DNA of 64,000 nt, taken from NCBI GenBank assembly GCA_963920705.1, contig OY987238.1, positions 1,361,606 through 1,425,605 of the forward strand, read 5' to 3'. Made by a program: the position numbers and the translations under genes. The notes below the pieces were generated by a model. The model had not been told where the DNA came from. It was given only the letters and a program-made list of their open reading frames with translations, and did no database searches. Below, piece after piece: positions 1 to 13,762 of this stretch (its first letter is position 1; each line of letters begins with the position of its first letter). Origin of the DNA: Odiellus spinosus (lineage: Eukaryota > Arthropoda > Arachnida > Opiliones > Phalangiidae).

Positions 1-97
1 TTTGTGAATCTATACTTGGGAAATTGGTGGATCTATACTTGGGAAATTGGTGGATCTATACTTGGGAAATTTGTGAATCTATACTTGGGAAATTTGT

Positions 98-281
98 GAA
101 TATATATTTGGGAAATTTGTGAATCTCTACTTGGGAAATTTGTGAATCTATACTTGGGAAATTTGTGAATCTATACTTGGGAAATTTGTGAATATATATT
201 TGGGAAATTTGTGAATCTCTACTTGGGAAATTTGTGAATCTATACTTGGAAAATTTGTGAATCTATGCTTGGGAAATTTGT
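98..281. repeat. 92-bp four-monomer HOR, two copies
   Basis: Two head-to-tail copies of a four-monomer string (98-189 and 190-281). Each starts with the GAATATATAT variant, is followed by the CTCTACTT variant and then by two near-consensus monomers. The spacing of 92 bp equals exactly 4 x 23. This is the smallest clear higher-order unit in the window. The second copy carries a GGAAAATTT substitution that the first lacks. Confidence 0.8.
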
Positions 282-1725
282 GAATCTATACTTGGAAAAT
301 TAGTGAATCTATACTTGGAAAATTTGTGAATCTATACTTCGGAAATTTGTGAATCTATACTTGGGAAATTTGTGAATCTATACTTGGCAAATTTGTAAAT
401 CTATACTTGGGAAATATGTGAATCTATACTTGGGAAATTGGTGGATATACTTGGGAAATTGGTGGATCTATACTTGGAAAATTTGTGAATCTATACTTGG
501 AAAATTTGTGAATCTATACTTGGGAAATTTGTGAATCTATACTTGGAAAATTTGTGAATCTATACTTGGGAAATTTGTCAATCTATACTTGGGAAATTTG
601 TGGATCTATACTTGGGAAATTTGTGAATCTATACTTGGGAAATTTGTCAATCTATACTTGGGAAATTTGTGAATCTATACTTGGAAAATTTGTGAATCTA
701 TGCTTGGGAAATTTGTGAATATATATTTGGGAAATTTGTGAATCTCTACTTGGGAAATTTGTGAATCTATACTTGGAAAATTTGTGAATCTATGCTTGGG
801 AAATTTGTGAATCTATACTTGGAAAATTTGTGAATCTATACTTGGAAAATTTGTGAATCTATACTTGGGAAATTTGTGAATCTCTACTTGGGAAATTTGT
901 GAATCTATACTTGGAAAATTTGTGAATCTATGCTTGGTAAATTTGTGAATCTATACTTGGAAAATTTGTGAATCTATACTTGGAAAATTTGTGAATCTAT
1001 ACTTCGGAAATTGGTGGATCTATAATTGGGAAATTGGTGGATCTATACTTGGGAAATTTGTGAATCTATACTTGGGAAATTTGTGAATCTATACTTGGGA
1101 AATATGTGAATCTATACTTGGAAATTGGTGAATCTATACTTGGAAAATTTGTGAATCTATACTTGGGAAATTTGTGAATCTCTACTTGGGAAATTTGTGA
1201 ATCTATACTTGGAAAATTTGTGAATCTATGCTTGGGAAATTTGTGAATATATATTTGGGAAATTTGTGAATCTCTACTTGGGAAATTTGTGAATCTATAC
1301 TTGGAAAATTTGTGAATCTATGCTTGGGAAATTTGTGAATCTATACTTGGAAAATTTGTGAATCTATACTTGGAAAATTTGTGAATCTATACTTGGGAAA
1401 TTTGTGAATCTATACTTGGGAAATTTGTGAATCTCTACTTGGGAAATTTGTGAATCTATACTTGGAAAATTTGTGAATCTATGCTTGGGAAATTTGTGAA
1501 TCTATACTTGGAAAATTTGTGAATCTATACTTGGAAAATTTGTGAATCTATACTTGGGAAATTTATGAATCTATACTTGGGAAATTTGTGAATCTATACT
1601 TGGAAAATTTGTGAATCTATACTTGGAAAATTTGTGAATCTATACTTGGAAAATTTGTGAATCTATACTTGGGAAATTTGTGAATCTATACTTGGAAAAT
1701 TTGTGAATATATACTTGGAAATTTG

Positions 1726-1955
1726 TCAATCTATACTTGGGAAATTTGTGGATCTATACTTGGGAAATTTGTGAATCTATACTTCGGAAATTTGTGAATC
1801 TATACTTGGGAAATTTGTGAATCTATACTTGGGAAATTTGTCAATCTATACTTGGGAAATTTGTGGATCTATACTTGGGAAATTTGTGAATCTATACTTC
1901 GGAAATTTGTGAATCTATACTTGGGAAATTTGTGAATCTATACTTACAAAATTTG
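1726..1955. repeat. 115-bp five-monomer HOR, two copies
   Basis: Two adjacent copies (about 1726-1840 and 1841-1955) of a five-monomer string: TCAATC variant, GGATC variant, near-consensus monomer ending in TTCGG, then two further near-consensus monomers. The spacing is 115 bp, exactly 5 x 23. The last monomer of the second copy has changed to CTTACAAAATT. The same order of variants recurs many times up to about 42 kb and again near 49 and 51.6 kb, so this string belongs to larger HORs too. Confidence 0.8.
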
Positions 1956-2040
1956 TGAATCTATATTTGGGAAATTTGTGAATCTATACTTGGAAAATTT
2001 GGGAATCTATACTTGGAAAATTTGTGAATCTATACATGGG

Positions 2041-2730
2041 AAATTGGTGGATCTATACTTGGGAAATTGGTTAATCTATACTTGGGAAATTTGTGAATCT
2101 ATACTTGGGAAATTTGTGAATCTATACTTGGGAAATTTGTGAATCTCTACTTGGGAAATTTGTGTATCTATACTTGGAAAATTTTTGAATCTATGCTTGG
2201 GAAATTTGTGAATCTATACTTGGAAAATTTGTGAATCTATACTTGGAAAATTTGTGAATCTATACTTCGGAAATTTGTGAATCTATAGTTGGGAAATTTG
2301 TAAATCTATACTTGGGAAATATGTGAATCTATACTTGGGAAATTGGTGGATATACTTGGGAAATTGGTGGATGTATACTTGGGAAATTTGTGAATCTATA
2401 CTTGGAAAATTTGTGAATCTATGCTTGGGAAATTTGTGAATCTATACTTGGAAAATTTGTGAATCTATGCTTGGGACATTTGTGAATCTATACTTGGAAA
2501 ATTTGTGAATCTATACTTGGAAAATTTCTGAATCTATACTTCGGAAATTTGTGAATCTATACTTGGGAAATTTGTGGATCTATACTTGGGAAATTTGTGA
2601 ATCTATACTTGGGAAATTTGTCAATCTATACTTGGGAAATTTGTGGATCTATACTTGGGAAATTTGTGAATCTATACTTCGGAAATTTGTGAATCTATAC
2701 TTGGGAAATTTGTGAATCTATACTTGGGAA
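2041..2730. repeat. HOR block, copy 1 of 3 (see 4140 and 5949)
   Basis: A block of about 690 bp recurs 2099 bp downstream. Diagnostic variants line up: CTATAGTTGGG at 2284 and 4383, a 21-bp GGATATAC monomer followed by GGATGTATAC, and GCTTGGGACATTT near 2470 and 4569. Scattered single-base differences, such as GTGTATC near 2162 and ATTTTTGAATC near 2181, show the copies have diverged. The match ends where the second copy carries one extra consensus monomer. Confidence 0.8.
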
Positions 2731-3079
2731 ATATGTGAATCTATACTTGGAAATTGGTGAATCTATACTTGGGAAATTAGTGGATCTATATTGGGAAATT
2801 TGTGAATCTATACTTGGGAAATTTGTGGATCTATACTTGGAAAATTTGTGAATCTATACTTGGGAAATTTGTGAATCTATACTTGGGAAATTTGTGAATC
2901 TATACTTGGGAAATATGTGAATCTATACTTGGAAATTGGTGAATCTATACTTGGGATATTGGTGGATCTATATTGGGAAATTTGTGAATCTATACTTGGG
3001 AAATTTGTGAATCTATACTTGGAAAATTTGTGAATCTATACTTGGAAAATTTGTGAATCTATACTTGGAAAATTTGTGA

Positions 3080-3520
3080 ATCTATACTTTTAAATTGATG
3101 AATCTATACTTGGGAAATTGGTGGATCTATATTGGGAAATTTGTGAATCTATACTTGGGAAATTTGTGAATCTATACTTGGAAAATTTGTGAATCTATAC
3201 TTGGAAAATTTGTGAATCTATACTTGGGAAATTTATGAATCTATACTTGGGAAATTTGTGAATCTATACTTGGAAAATTTGTGAATCTATACTTGGATAA
3301 TTTGTGAATCTATACTTGGAAAATTTTTGAATCTATACTTGGGAAATTTCTGAATCTATACTTCGGAAATTTGTGAATCTATACTTGGGAAATTTGTGAA
3401 TCTATACTTGGGAAATATGTGAATCTATACTTGGAAATTGGTAAATCTATACTTGGGAAATTGGTGGATCTATATTGGGAAATTGGTGGATCTATTCTTG
3501 GGAAATTGGTGGATCTATAC
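3080..3520. repeat. HOR block repeated at about 5526-5989
   Basis: The 22-bp CTTTTAAATTGATG monomer at 3087 and its downstream string recur at 5533, offset 2446-2469 bp with one monomer of difference. The string includes the CTATATTGGG 22-mer, a GGATAATTT monomer, a TTCGG monomer and a GGAAATTGG 22-mer. The later copy runs straight into the block starting at 5949, so this part of the array is a mosaic of reused segments. Confidence 0.7.
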
Positions 3521-4139
3521 TTGGAAAATTTGTGAATCTATACTTGGGAAATTTGTGAATCTATACTTGGGAAATTTGTGAATCTATACTTGGGAAATAT
3601 GTGAATTTATACTTGGAAATTGGTGAATCTATACTTGGGAAATTGGTGGATCTATATTGGGAAATTTGTGAATCTATACTTGGGAAATTTGTGAATCTAT
3701 ACTTGGAAAATTTGTGAATCTATACTTGGAAAATTTGTGAATCTATACTTGGAAAATTTGTGAATCTATACTTGGGAAATTTGTAAATCTATACTTGGGA
3801 AATATGTGAATCTATACTTGGGAAATTGGTGGATATACTTGGGAAATTGGTGGATCTATATTGGGAAATTTGTGAATCTATACTTTGGAAATTTGTGAAT
3901 CTATACTTGGAAAATTTGTGAATCTATACTTGGAAAATTTGTGAATCTATACTTGGAAAATTTGTGAATCTATACTTGGATAATTTGTGAATCTATACTT
4001 GGAAAATTTTTGAATCTATACTTGGGAAATTTCTGAATCTATACTTCGCAAATTTGTGAATCTATACTTGGGAAATTTGTGAATCTATACTTGGGAAATA
4101 TGTGAATCTATACTTGGAAATTGGTGAATCTATATTGGG

Positions 4140-4829
4140 AAATTGGTGGATCTATACTTGGGAAATTGGTGGATCTATACTTGGGAAATTTGTGAATCTA
4201 TACTTGGGAAATTTGTGAATCTATACTTGGGAAATTTGTGAATCTCTACTTGGGAAATTTGTGAATCTATACTTGGAAAAATTGTGAATCTATGCTTGGG
4301 AAATTTGTGAATCTATACTTGGAAAATTTGTGAATCTATACTTGGAAAATTTGTGAATCTATACTTCGGAAATTTGTGAATCTATAGTTGGGAAATTTGT
4401 AAATCTATACTTGGGAAATATGTGAATCTATACTTGGGAAATTGGTGGATATACTTGGGAAATTGGTGGATGTATACTTGGGAAATTTGTGAATCTATAC
4501 TTGGAAAATTTGTGAATCTATGCTTGGGAAATTTGTGAATCTATACTTGGAAAATTTGTGAATCTATGCTTGGGACATTTGTGAATCTATACTTGGAAAA
4601 TTTGTGAATATATACTTGGAAAATTTCTGAATCTATACTTCGGAAATTTGTGAATCTATACTTGGGAAATTTGTGGATCTATACTTGGGAAATTTGTGAA
4701 TCTATACTTGGGAAATTTGTCAATCTATACTTGGGAAATTTGTGGATCTATACTTGGGAAATTTGTGAATCTATACTTCGGAAATTTGTGAATCTATACT
4801 TGGGAAATTTGTGAATCTATACTTGGGAA
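4140..4829. repeat. HOR block, copy 2 of 3
   Basis: Second copy of the block at 2041-2730, offset 2099 bp. It has the same order of variants, including CTATAGTTGGG, the 21-bp GGATATAC monomer, GGATGTATAC and GGGACATTT, followed by the TCAATC/GGATC pair near 4710-4760. Small differences (for example GGAAAAATTG near 4274 and GAATATATAC near 4606) distinguish it from copy 1. Confidence 0.8.
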
Positions 4830-5948
4830 ATTTGTGAATCTATACTTGGGAAATATGTGAATCTATACTTGGGAAATTAGTGGATCTATATTGGGAAATT
4901 TGTGAATCTATACTTGGGAAATTTGTGAATCTATACTTGGGAAATTTGTGAATCTATACTTGGAAAATTTGTGAATCTATACTTGGAAAATTTGTGATCT
5001 ATACTTGGAAAATTTGTGAATCTATACTTGGGAAATTTATGAATCTAAACTTGGGAAATTTGTGAATCTATACTTGGAAAATTTGTGAATCTATGCTTGG
5101 GACATTTGTGAATCTATACTTGGAAAATTTGTGAATCTATACTTGGAAAATTTCTGAATCTATACTTCGGAAATTTGTGAATCTATACTTGGAAAATTTG
5201 TGAATCTATACTTGGAAAATTTGTGAATCTATACTTGGAAAATTTGTGAATCTATACTTGATAAATTTATGAATCTATACTTGGGAAATTTGTGAATCTA
5301 TACTTGGAAAATTTGTGAATCTATACTTGGAAAATTTGTGAATCTATACTTGGAAAATTTGTGAATCTATTCTTGGAAAATTTGTGAATCTATGCTTGGG
5401 ACATTTGTGAATCTATACTTGGAAAATTTGCGAATCTATACTTGGAAAATTTCTGAATCTATACTTCGGAAATTTGTGAATCTATACTTGGGAAATTTGT
5501 GAATCTATACTTGGGAAATATGTGAATCTATACTTTTAAATTGATGAATCTATACTTGGGAAATTGTTGGATCTATATTGGGAAATTTGTGAATCTATAC
5601 TTGGGAAATTTGTGAATCTATACTTGGAAAATTTGTGAATCTATACTTGGAAAATTTGTGAATCTATACTTGGAAAATTTGTGAATCTATACTTGGGAAA
5701 TTTATGAATCTATACTTGGGAAATTTGTGAATCTATACTCGGAAAATTTGTTAATCTATACTTGGATAATTTGTGAATCTATACTTGGAAAATTTTTGAA
5801 TTTATACTTGGGAAATTTCTGAATCTATACTTCGGAAATTTGTGAATCTATACTTGGGAAATTTGTGAATCTATACTTGGGAAATATGTGAATCTATACT
5901 TGGAAATTGGTGAATCTATACTTGGGAAATTGGTGGATCTATATTGGG
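4830..5948. repeat. Satellite between HOR copies
   Basis: Continuous 23-bp satellite made of consensus, GGAAAATTT, GGATAATTT and GCTTGGGACATTT variants. It contains two GGGACATTT strings (near 5099 and 5399) with the same neighbours, suggesting a small local duplication of about 300 bp. Its second half overlaps the repeat of 3080-3520. Nothing other than the satellite is present. Confidence 0.7.
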
Positions 5949-6398
5949 AAATTGGTGGATCTATACTTGGGAAATTGGTGGATCTATACTTGGGAAATTT
6001 GTGAATCTATACTTGGGAATTTTGTGAATCTATACTTGGGAAATTTGTGAATCTCTACTTGGGAAATTTGTGAATCTATACTTGGAAAATTTGTGAATCT
6101 ATGCTTGGGAAATTTGTGAATCTATACTTGGAAAATTTGTGAATCTATACTTGGAAAATTTGTGAATCTATACTTCGGAAATTTATGAATCTATAGTTGG
6201 GAAATTTGTAAATCTATACTTGGGAAATATGTGAATCTATACTTGGGAAATTGGTGGATATACTTGGGAAATTGGTGGATGTATACTTGGGAAATTTGTG
6301 AATCTATACTTGGAAAATTTGTGAATCTATGCTTGGGAAATTTGTGAATCTATACTTGGAAAATTTGTGAATCTATGCTTGGGACATTTGTGAATCTA
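5949..6398. repeat. HOR block, copy 3 of 3 (partial)
   Basis: Third, shorter copy of the 2041/4140 block, 1809 bp beyond copy 2. The CTATAGTTGGG marker is at 6192, followed by the 21-bp GGATATAC monomer, GGATGTATAC and GCTTGGGACATTT near 6385. The match stops after the GGGACATTT monomer, where a CTTTGAAAATTTC monomer follows instead. Confidence 0.75.
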
Positions 6399-6751
6399 TA
6401 CTTTGAAAATTTCTGAATCTATACTTGGGAAATATGTGAATCTATACTTGGAAATTGGTGAATCTATACTTGGGAAATTGGTGGATCTATATTGGGAAAT
6501 TTGTGAATCTATACTTGGGAAATTTGTGAATCTATACTTGGAAAATTTGTGAATCTATACTTGGAAAATTTGTGAATCTATACTTGGAAAATTTGTGAAT
6601 CTATAGTTGGGAAATTTGTGAATCTATAGTTGGGAAATTTGTAAATCTATACTTGGGAAATATGTGAATCTATACTTGGGAAATTGGTGGATATACTTGG
6701 GAAATTGGTAGATGTATACTTGGGAAATTTGTGAATCTATACTTGGAAAAT

Positions 6752-8105
6752 TTGTGAATCTATACTTGGAAAATTTGTGAATCTATACTTTGAAAATTTT
6801 TGAATCTATACTTGGGAAATTTATGAATCTATACTTGGGAAATTTGTGAATCTATACTTGGAAAATTTGTGAATCTATACTTGGAAAATTTGTGAATCTA
6901 TACTTGGATAATTTGTGAATCTATACTTGGATAATTTGTGAATCTATACTTGGGAAATTTGTGAATCTCTACTTGGGAAATTTGTGAATCTATACTTGGA
7001 AAATTTGTGAATCTATGCTTGGGAAATTTGTGAATCTATACTTGGAAAATTTGTGAATCTATACTTGGAAAATTTGTGAGTCTATACTTCGGAAATTTGT
7101 GAATCTATACTTGGGAAATTTGTAAATCTATACTTGGGAAATATGTGAATCTATACTTGGGAAATTGGTGGATATACTTCGGAAATTGGTAGATGTATAC
7201 TTGGGAAATTTGTGAATCTATACTTGGAAAATTGGTGAATCTATACTTGGAAAATTTGTGAATCTATACTTGGAAAATTTGTGAATCTATACTTGGGAAA
7301 TTTGTGAATCTATTCTTGGAAAATTTGTGAATCTATACTTGGGAAATTTGTCAATCTATACTTGGGAAATTTGTGGATCTATACTTGGGAAATTTGTGAA
7401 TCTATACTTGGGAAATTTGTCAATCTATACTTGGGAAATTTGTGGATCTATACTTGGAAAATTTGTGAATCTATACTTGGAAAATTTTTGAATCTATACT
7501 TGGGAAATTTATGAATCTATACTTGGGAAATTTGTGAATCTATACTTGGAAAATTTGTGAATCTATACTTGGAAAATTTGTGAATCTATACTTGGATAAT
7601 TTGTGAATCTATACTTGGATAATTTGTGAATCTATACTTGGGAAATTTGTGAATCTCTACTTGGGAAATTTGTGAATCTATACTTGGAAAATTTGTGAAT
7701 CTATGCTTGGGAAATTTGTGAATCTATACTTGGAAAATTTGTGAATCTATACTTGGAAAATTTGTGAGTCTATACTTCGGAAATTTGTGAATCTATACTT
7801 CGAAAATTTGTAAATCTATACTTGGGAAATATGTGAATCTATACTTGGGAAATTGGTGGATATACTTCGGAAATTGGTGGATGTATACTTGGGAAATTTG
7901 TGAATCTATACTTGGAAAATTGGTGAATCTATACTTGGAAAATTTGTGAATCTATACTTGGAAAATTTGTGAATCTATACTTGGGAAATTTGTGAATCTA
8001 TACTTGGAAAATTTGTGAATCTATACTTGGGAAATTTGTCAATCTATACTTGGGAAATTTGTGGATCTATACTTGGGAAATTTGTCAATCTATACTTGGG
8101 AAATT
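6752..8105. repeat. 688-bp HOR, tandem pair
   Basis: Two head-to-tail copies, about 6752-7439 and 7440-8105. Markers at 688 bp spacing include GAGTCTATAC (7078 and 7766) and ATTTATG (6820 and 7508). Two GGATAATTT monomers, a CTCTACTT monomer and a GCTTGGG monomer precede GAGTC in both. Copy 2 lacks one consensus monomer near its end. The second copy overlaps the start of the 755-bp HOR below. Confidence 0.75.
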
Positions 8106-9228
8106 TGTGGATCTATACTTGGGAAATTTGTGAATCTATACTTCGGAAATTTGTGAATCTATACTTGGGAAATTTGTGAATCTATACTTGGGAAATATGT
8201 GAATCTATACTTGGAAATTGGTGAATCTATACTTGGGAAATTAGTGGATCTATATTAGGAAATTTGTGAATCTATACTTGGGAAATTTGTGAATCTATAC
8301 TTGGGAAATTTGTGAATCTATACTTGGAAAATTTGTGAATCTATACTTGGATAATTTGTGAATCTATACTTGGATAATTTGTGAATCTATACTTGGGAAA
8401 TTTGTGAATCTCTACTTGGGAAATTTGTGAATCTATACTTGGAAAATTTGTGAATCTATGCTTGGGAAATTTGTGAATCTATACTTGGAAAATTTGTGAA
8501 TCTATACTTGGAAAATTTGTGAGTCTATACTTCGGAAATTTGTGAATCTATACTTCGAAAATTTGTAAATCTATACTTGGGAAATATGTGAATCTATACT
8601 TGGGAAATTGGTGGATATACTTCGGAAATTGGTGGATGTATACTTGGGAAATTTGTGAATCTATACTTGGAAAATTGGTGAATCTATACTTGGAAAATTT
8701 GTGAATCTATACTTGGAAAATTTGTGAATCTATACTTGGGAAATTTGTGAATCTATACTTGGAAAATTTGTGAATCTATACTTGGGAAATTTGTCAATCT
8801 ATACTTGGGAAATTTGTGGATCTATACTTGGGAAATTTGTCAATCTATACTTTTGAAATTTGTGGATCTATACTTGGGAAATTTGTGAATCTATACTTCG
8901 GAAATTTGTGAATCTATACTTGGGAAATTTGTGAATCTATACTTGGGAAATATGTGAATCTATACTTGGAAATTGGTGAATCTATACTTGGGAAATTAGT
9001 GGATCTATATTAGGAAATTTGTGAATCTATACTTGGGAAATTTGTGAATCTATACTTGGGAAATTTGTGAATCTATACTTGGAAAATTTGTGAATCTATA
9101 CTTGGGAAATTTATGAATCTATACTTGGGAAATTTGTGAAACTATACTTGGAAAATTTGTGAATCTATGCTTGGGACATTTGTGAATCTATACTTGGAAA
9201 ATTTGCGAATCTATACTTGGAAAATTTC
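7226..9228. repeat. 2.0-kb block duplicated at about 12996-15021
   Basis: Most diagnostic variants from 7226 to 9228 recur 5770-5793 bp downstream in the same order: the CTATTCTTGG monomer (7312 and 13082), GAGTC (7766 and 13559), CTATATTAGG (8255 and 14048; 9010 and 14803) and GAAACTATAC (9138 and 14931). The 23-bp change in offset is one inserted monomer. The copy carries the internal 755-bp pair with it, so that pair formed before this longer-range duplication. Confidence 0.8.
7512..9021. repeat. 755-bp HOR, tandem pair
   Basis: Copies at about 7512-8266 and 8267-9021. Two markers sit exactly 755 bp apart: GAGTCTATAC (7766 and 8521) and GGATAATTT (7595 and 8350). The length fits 33 monomers minus 4 bp, and the unit contains two 22-mers (GGAAATTGG and CTATATTAGG) and one 21-mer (GGATATACTTCGG). 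The CTATATTAGG monomers near the ends (8255 and 9010) are also 755 bp apart. The same 755-bp spacing returns at 14048/14803 and 15307/16062. Confidence 0.85.
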
Positions 9229-11117
9229 TGAATCTATACTTCGGAAATTTGTGAATCTATACTTGGGAAATTTGTGAATCTATACTTGGGAAATATGTGA
9301 ATCTATACTTTTAAATTGATGAATCTATACTTGGGAAATTGGTGGATCTATATTGGGAAATTTGTGAATCTATACTTGGAAAATTTGTGAATCTATACTT
9401 GGAAAATTTGTGAATCTATACTTGGGAAATTTATGAATCTATACTTGGGAAATTTGTGAATCTATACTTGGAAAATTTGTGAATCTATACTTGGATAATT
9501 TGTGAATCTATACTTGGGAAATATGTGAATCTATACTTGGGAAATTTGTCAATCTATACTTGGGAAATTTGTGGATCTATACTTGGGAAATTTGTGAATC
9601 TATACTTGGGAAATTTGTGGATCTATACTTGGGAAATTTGTGAATCTATACTTCGGAAATTTGTGAATCTATACTTGGGAAATTTGTGAATCTATACTTG
9701 GGAAATATGTGAATCTATACTTGGGAAATATGTGAATCTATACTTGGAAATTGGTGAATCTATACTTGGGAAATTAGTGGATCTATATTAGGAAATTTGT
9801 GAATCTATACTTGGAAAATTTGTGAATCTATACTTGGAAAATTTGTGAATCTATACTTGGAAAATTTGTGAATCTATACTTGGGAAATTTATGAATCTAT
9901 ACTTGGGAAATTTGTGAATCTATACTTGGAAAATTTGTGAATCTATGCTTGGGACATTTGTGAATCTATACTTGGAAAATTTGTGAATCTATACTTGGAA
10001 AATTTCTGAATCTATACTTGGGAAATATGTGAATCTATACTTGGAAATTGGTGAATCTATACTTGGGAAATTAGTGGATCTATATTAGGAAATTTGTGAA
10101 TCTATACTTGGGAAATTTGTGAATCTATACTTGGGAAATTTGTGAATCTATACTTGGAAAATTTGTGAATCTATACTTGGGAAATTTATGAATCTATACT
10201 TGGGAAATTTGTGAAACTATACTTGGAAAATTTGTGAATCTATGCTTGGGACATTTGTGAATCTATACTTGGAAAATTTGCGAATCTATACTTGGAAAAT
10301 TTCTGAATCTATACTTCGGAAATTTGTGAATCTATACTTGGGAAATTTGTGAATCTATACTTGGGAAATATGTGAATCTATACTTTTAAATTGATGAATC
10401 TATACTTGGGAAATTGGTGGATCTATATTGGGAAATTTGTGAATCTATACTTGGGAAATTTGTGAATCTATACTTGGAAAATTTGTGAATCTATACTTGG
10501 AAAATTTGTGAATCTATACTTGGGAAATTTATGAATCTATACTTGGGAAATTTGTGAATCTATACTTGGAAAATTTGTGAATCTATACTTGGATAATTTG
10601 TGAATCTATACTTGGGAAATATGTGAATCTATACTTGGGAAATTTGTCAATCTATACTTGGGAAATTTGTGGATCTATACTTGGGAAATTTGTGAATCTA
10701 TACTTGGGAAATTTGTGGATCTATACTTGGGAAATTTGTGAATCTATACTTCGGAAATTTGTGAATCTATACTTGGGAAATTTGTGAATCTATACTTGGG
10801 AAATATGTGAATCTATACTTGGGAAATATGTGAATCTATACTTGGAAATTGGTGAATCTATACTTGGGAAATTAGTGGATCTATATTAGGAAATTTGTGA
10901 ATCTATACTTGGAAAATTTGTGAATCTATACTTGGAAAATTTGTGAATCTATACTTGGAAAATTTGTGAATCTATACTTGGGAAATTTATGAATCTATAC
11001 TTGGGAAATTTGTGAATCTATACTTGGAAAATTTGTGAATCTATGCTTGGGACATTTGTGAATCTATACTTGGAAAATTTGTGAATCTATACTTGGAAAA
11101 TTTCTGAATCTATACTT
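8945..11117. repeat. 1075/1098-bp HOR, tandem pair
   Basis: Copies at about 8945-10019 and 10020-11117. CTATATTAGG (9010 and 10085), GAAACTATAC (9138 and 10213) and CTTTTAAATTG (9308 and 10383) are all 1075 bp apart; later markers are 1098 bp apart (9788 and 10886) because of one extra monomer in copy 2. The end of copy 1 lies at the start of copy 2, as expected for an unequal-exchange tandem duplication. Confidence 0.85.
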
Positions 11118-12985
11118 CGGAAATTTGTGAATCTATACTTGGGAAATTTATGAATCTATACTTGGGAAATTTGTGAAACTATACTTGGAAAATTTGTGAA
11201 TCTATGCTTGGGACATTTGTGAATCTATACTTGGAAAATTTGCGAATCTATACTTGGAAAATTTCTGAATCTATACTTCGGAAATTTGTGAATCTATACT
11301 TGGGAAATTTGTGAATCTATACTTGGAAAATTTGTGAATCTATACTTGGAAAATTTTTGAATCTATACTTGGGAAATTTATGAATCTATACTTGGGAAAT
11401 TTGTGAATCTATACTTGGAAAATTTGTGAATCTATACTTGGAAAATTTGTGAATCTATACTTGGATAATTTGTGAATCTATACTTGGATAATTTGTGAAT
11501 CTATACTTGGGAAATTTGTGAATCTCTACTTGGGAAATTTGTGAATCTATACTTGGAAAATTTGTGAATCTATGCTTGGGAAATTTGTGAATCTATACTT
11601 GGAAAATTTGTGAATCTATACTTGGAAAATTTGTGAGTCTATACTTCGGAAATTTGTGAATCTATACTTGGGAAATTTGTAAATCTATACTTGGGAAATA
11701 TGTGAATCTATACTTGGGAAATTGGTGGATATACTTCGGAAATTGGTTTATGTATACTTGGGAAATTTGTGAATCTATACTTGGAAAATTGGTGAATCTA
11801 TACTTGGAAAATTTGTGAATCTATACTTGGAAAATTTGTGAATCTATACTTGGGAAATTTGTGAATCTATACTTGGAAAATTTGTGAATCTATACTTGGG
11901 AAATTTGTCAATCTATACTTGGGAAATTTGTCAATCTATACTTGGAAAATTGGTGAATCTATACTTGGAAAATTTGTGAATCTATACTTCGGAAATTTGT
12001 GAATCTATACTTGGGAAATTTGTGAATCTATACTTGGGAAATATGTGAATCTATACTTGGAAATTGGTGAATCTATACTTGGGAAATTAGTGGATCTATA
12101 TTAGGAAATTTGTGAATCTATACTTGGGAAATTTGTGAATCTATACTTGGGAAATTTGTGAATCTATACTTGGAAAATTTGTGAATCTATACTTGGGAAA
12201 TTTATGAATCTATACTTGGGAAATTTGTGAAACTATACTTGGAAAATTTGTGAATCTATGCTTGGGACATTTGTGAATCTATACTTGGAAAATTTGCGAA
12301 TCTATACTTGGGAAATTTGTCAATCTATACTTGGGAAATTTGTGGATCTATACTTGGGAAATTTGTGAATCTATACTTGGGAAATTTGTGAATCTATACT
12401 TCGGAAATTTGTGAATCTATACTTGGGAAATTTGTGAATCTATACTTGGGAAATATGTGAATCTATACTTGGAAATTGGTGAATCTATACTTGGGAAATT
12501 AGTGGATCTATATTAGGAAATTTGTGAATCTATACTTGGGAAATTTGTGAATCTATACTTGGGAAATTTGTGAATCTATACTTAGAAAATTTGTGAATCT
12601 ATACTTGGAAAATTTGTGAATCTATACTTGGAAAATTTGTGAATCTATACTTGGGAAATTTATGAATCTATACTTGGGAAATTTGTGAATCTATACTTGG
12701 AAAATTTGTGAATCTATGCTTGGGACATTTGTGAATCTATACTTGGAAAATTTGTGAATCTATACTTGGAAAATTTCTGAATCTATACTTCGGAAATTTG
12801 TGAATCTATACTTGGGAAATTTGTGAATCTATACTTGGGAAATATGTGAATCTATACTTGGAAATTGGTGAATCTATACTTGGGAAATTGGTGGATCTAT
12901 ATTGGGAAATTTGTGAATCTATACTTGGGAAATTTGTGAATCTATACTTGGAAAATTTGTGAATCTATACTTGGAAAATTTGTGA
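10021..12985. repeat. 3.0-kb block duplicated at about 16799-19717
   Basis: About 2.97 kb recurs with offsets 6778, 6755 and 6732 bp, each step being the loss of one 23-bp monomer in the downstream copy. Markers include GAAACTATAC (10213 and 16968), CTTTTAAATTG (10383 and 17138), GAGTC (11635 and 18390), CTATATTAGG (12101 and 18856; 12513 and 19245) and CTTAGAAAATT (12581 and 19313). Few substitutions separate the copies (one is GGTTTATG near 11746 against GGTGGATG). The copies are separated by nearly 4 kb of other satellite. Confidence 0.85.
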
Positions 12986-13762
12986 ATCTATACTTTGAAA
13001 ATTGGTGAATCTATACTTGGAAAATTTGTGAATCTATACTTGGAAAATTTGTGAATCTATACTTGGGAAATTTGTGAATCTATTCTTGGAAAATTTGTGA
13101 ATCTATACTTGGGAAATTTGTCAATCTATACTTGGGAAATTTGTGGATCTATACTTGGGAAATTTGTGAATCTATACTTGGGAAATTTGTCAATCTATAC
13201 TTGGGAAATTTGTGGATCTATACTTGGGAAATTTATGAATCTATACTTGGGAAATTTGTGAATCTATACTTGGAAAATTTGTGAATCTATACTTGGAAAA
13301 TTTTTGAATCTATACTTGGGAAATTTATGAATCTATACTTGGGAAATTTGTGAATCTATACTTGGAAAATTTGTGAATCTATACTTGGAAAATTTGTGAA
13401 TCTATACTTGGATAATTTGTGAATCTATACTTGGGAAATTTGTGAATCTCTACTTGGGAAATTTGTGAATCTATACTTGGAAAATTTGTGAATCTATGCT
13501 TGGGAAATTTGTGAATCTATACTTGGAAAATTTGTGAATCTATACTTGGAAAATTTGTGAGTCTATACTTCGGAAATTTGTGAATCTATACTTCGAAAAT
13601 TTGTAAATCTATACTTGGGAAATATGTGAATCTATACTTGGGAAATTGGTGGATATACTTCGGAAATTGGTGGATGTATACTTGGGAAATTTGTGAATCT
13701 ATACTTGGAAAATTGGTGAATCTATACTTGGAAAATTTGTGAATCTATACTTGGAAAATTTG

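Larger units (their letters stand above)
1..2040. repeat. Left segment with short local HORs
   Basis: This part is a mixture of the consensus, the GGAAAATTT variant and the CTCTACTT variant, without a large tandem duplication that I could define. A diagnostic GAATATATAT monomer occurs at 98, 190, 717 and 1245. The copies at 717 and 1245 are each followed by about 250-300 bp with the same order of variants, so an older duplication of about 528 bp (23 monomers, one a 22-mer) is present. No gene or other element is seen. Confidence 0.75.
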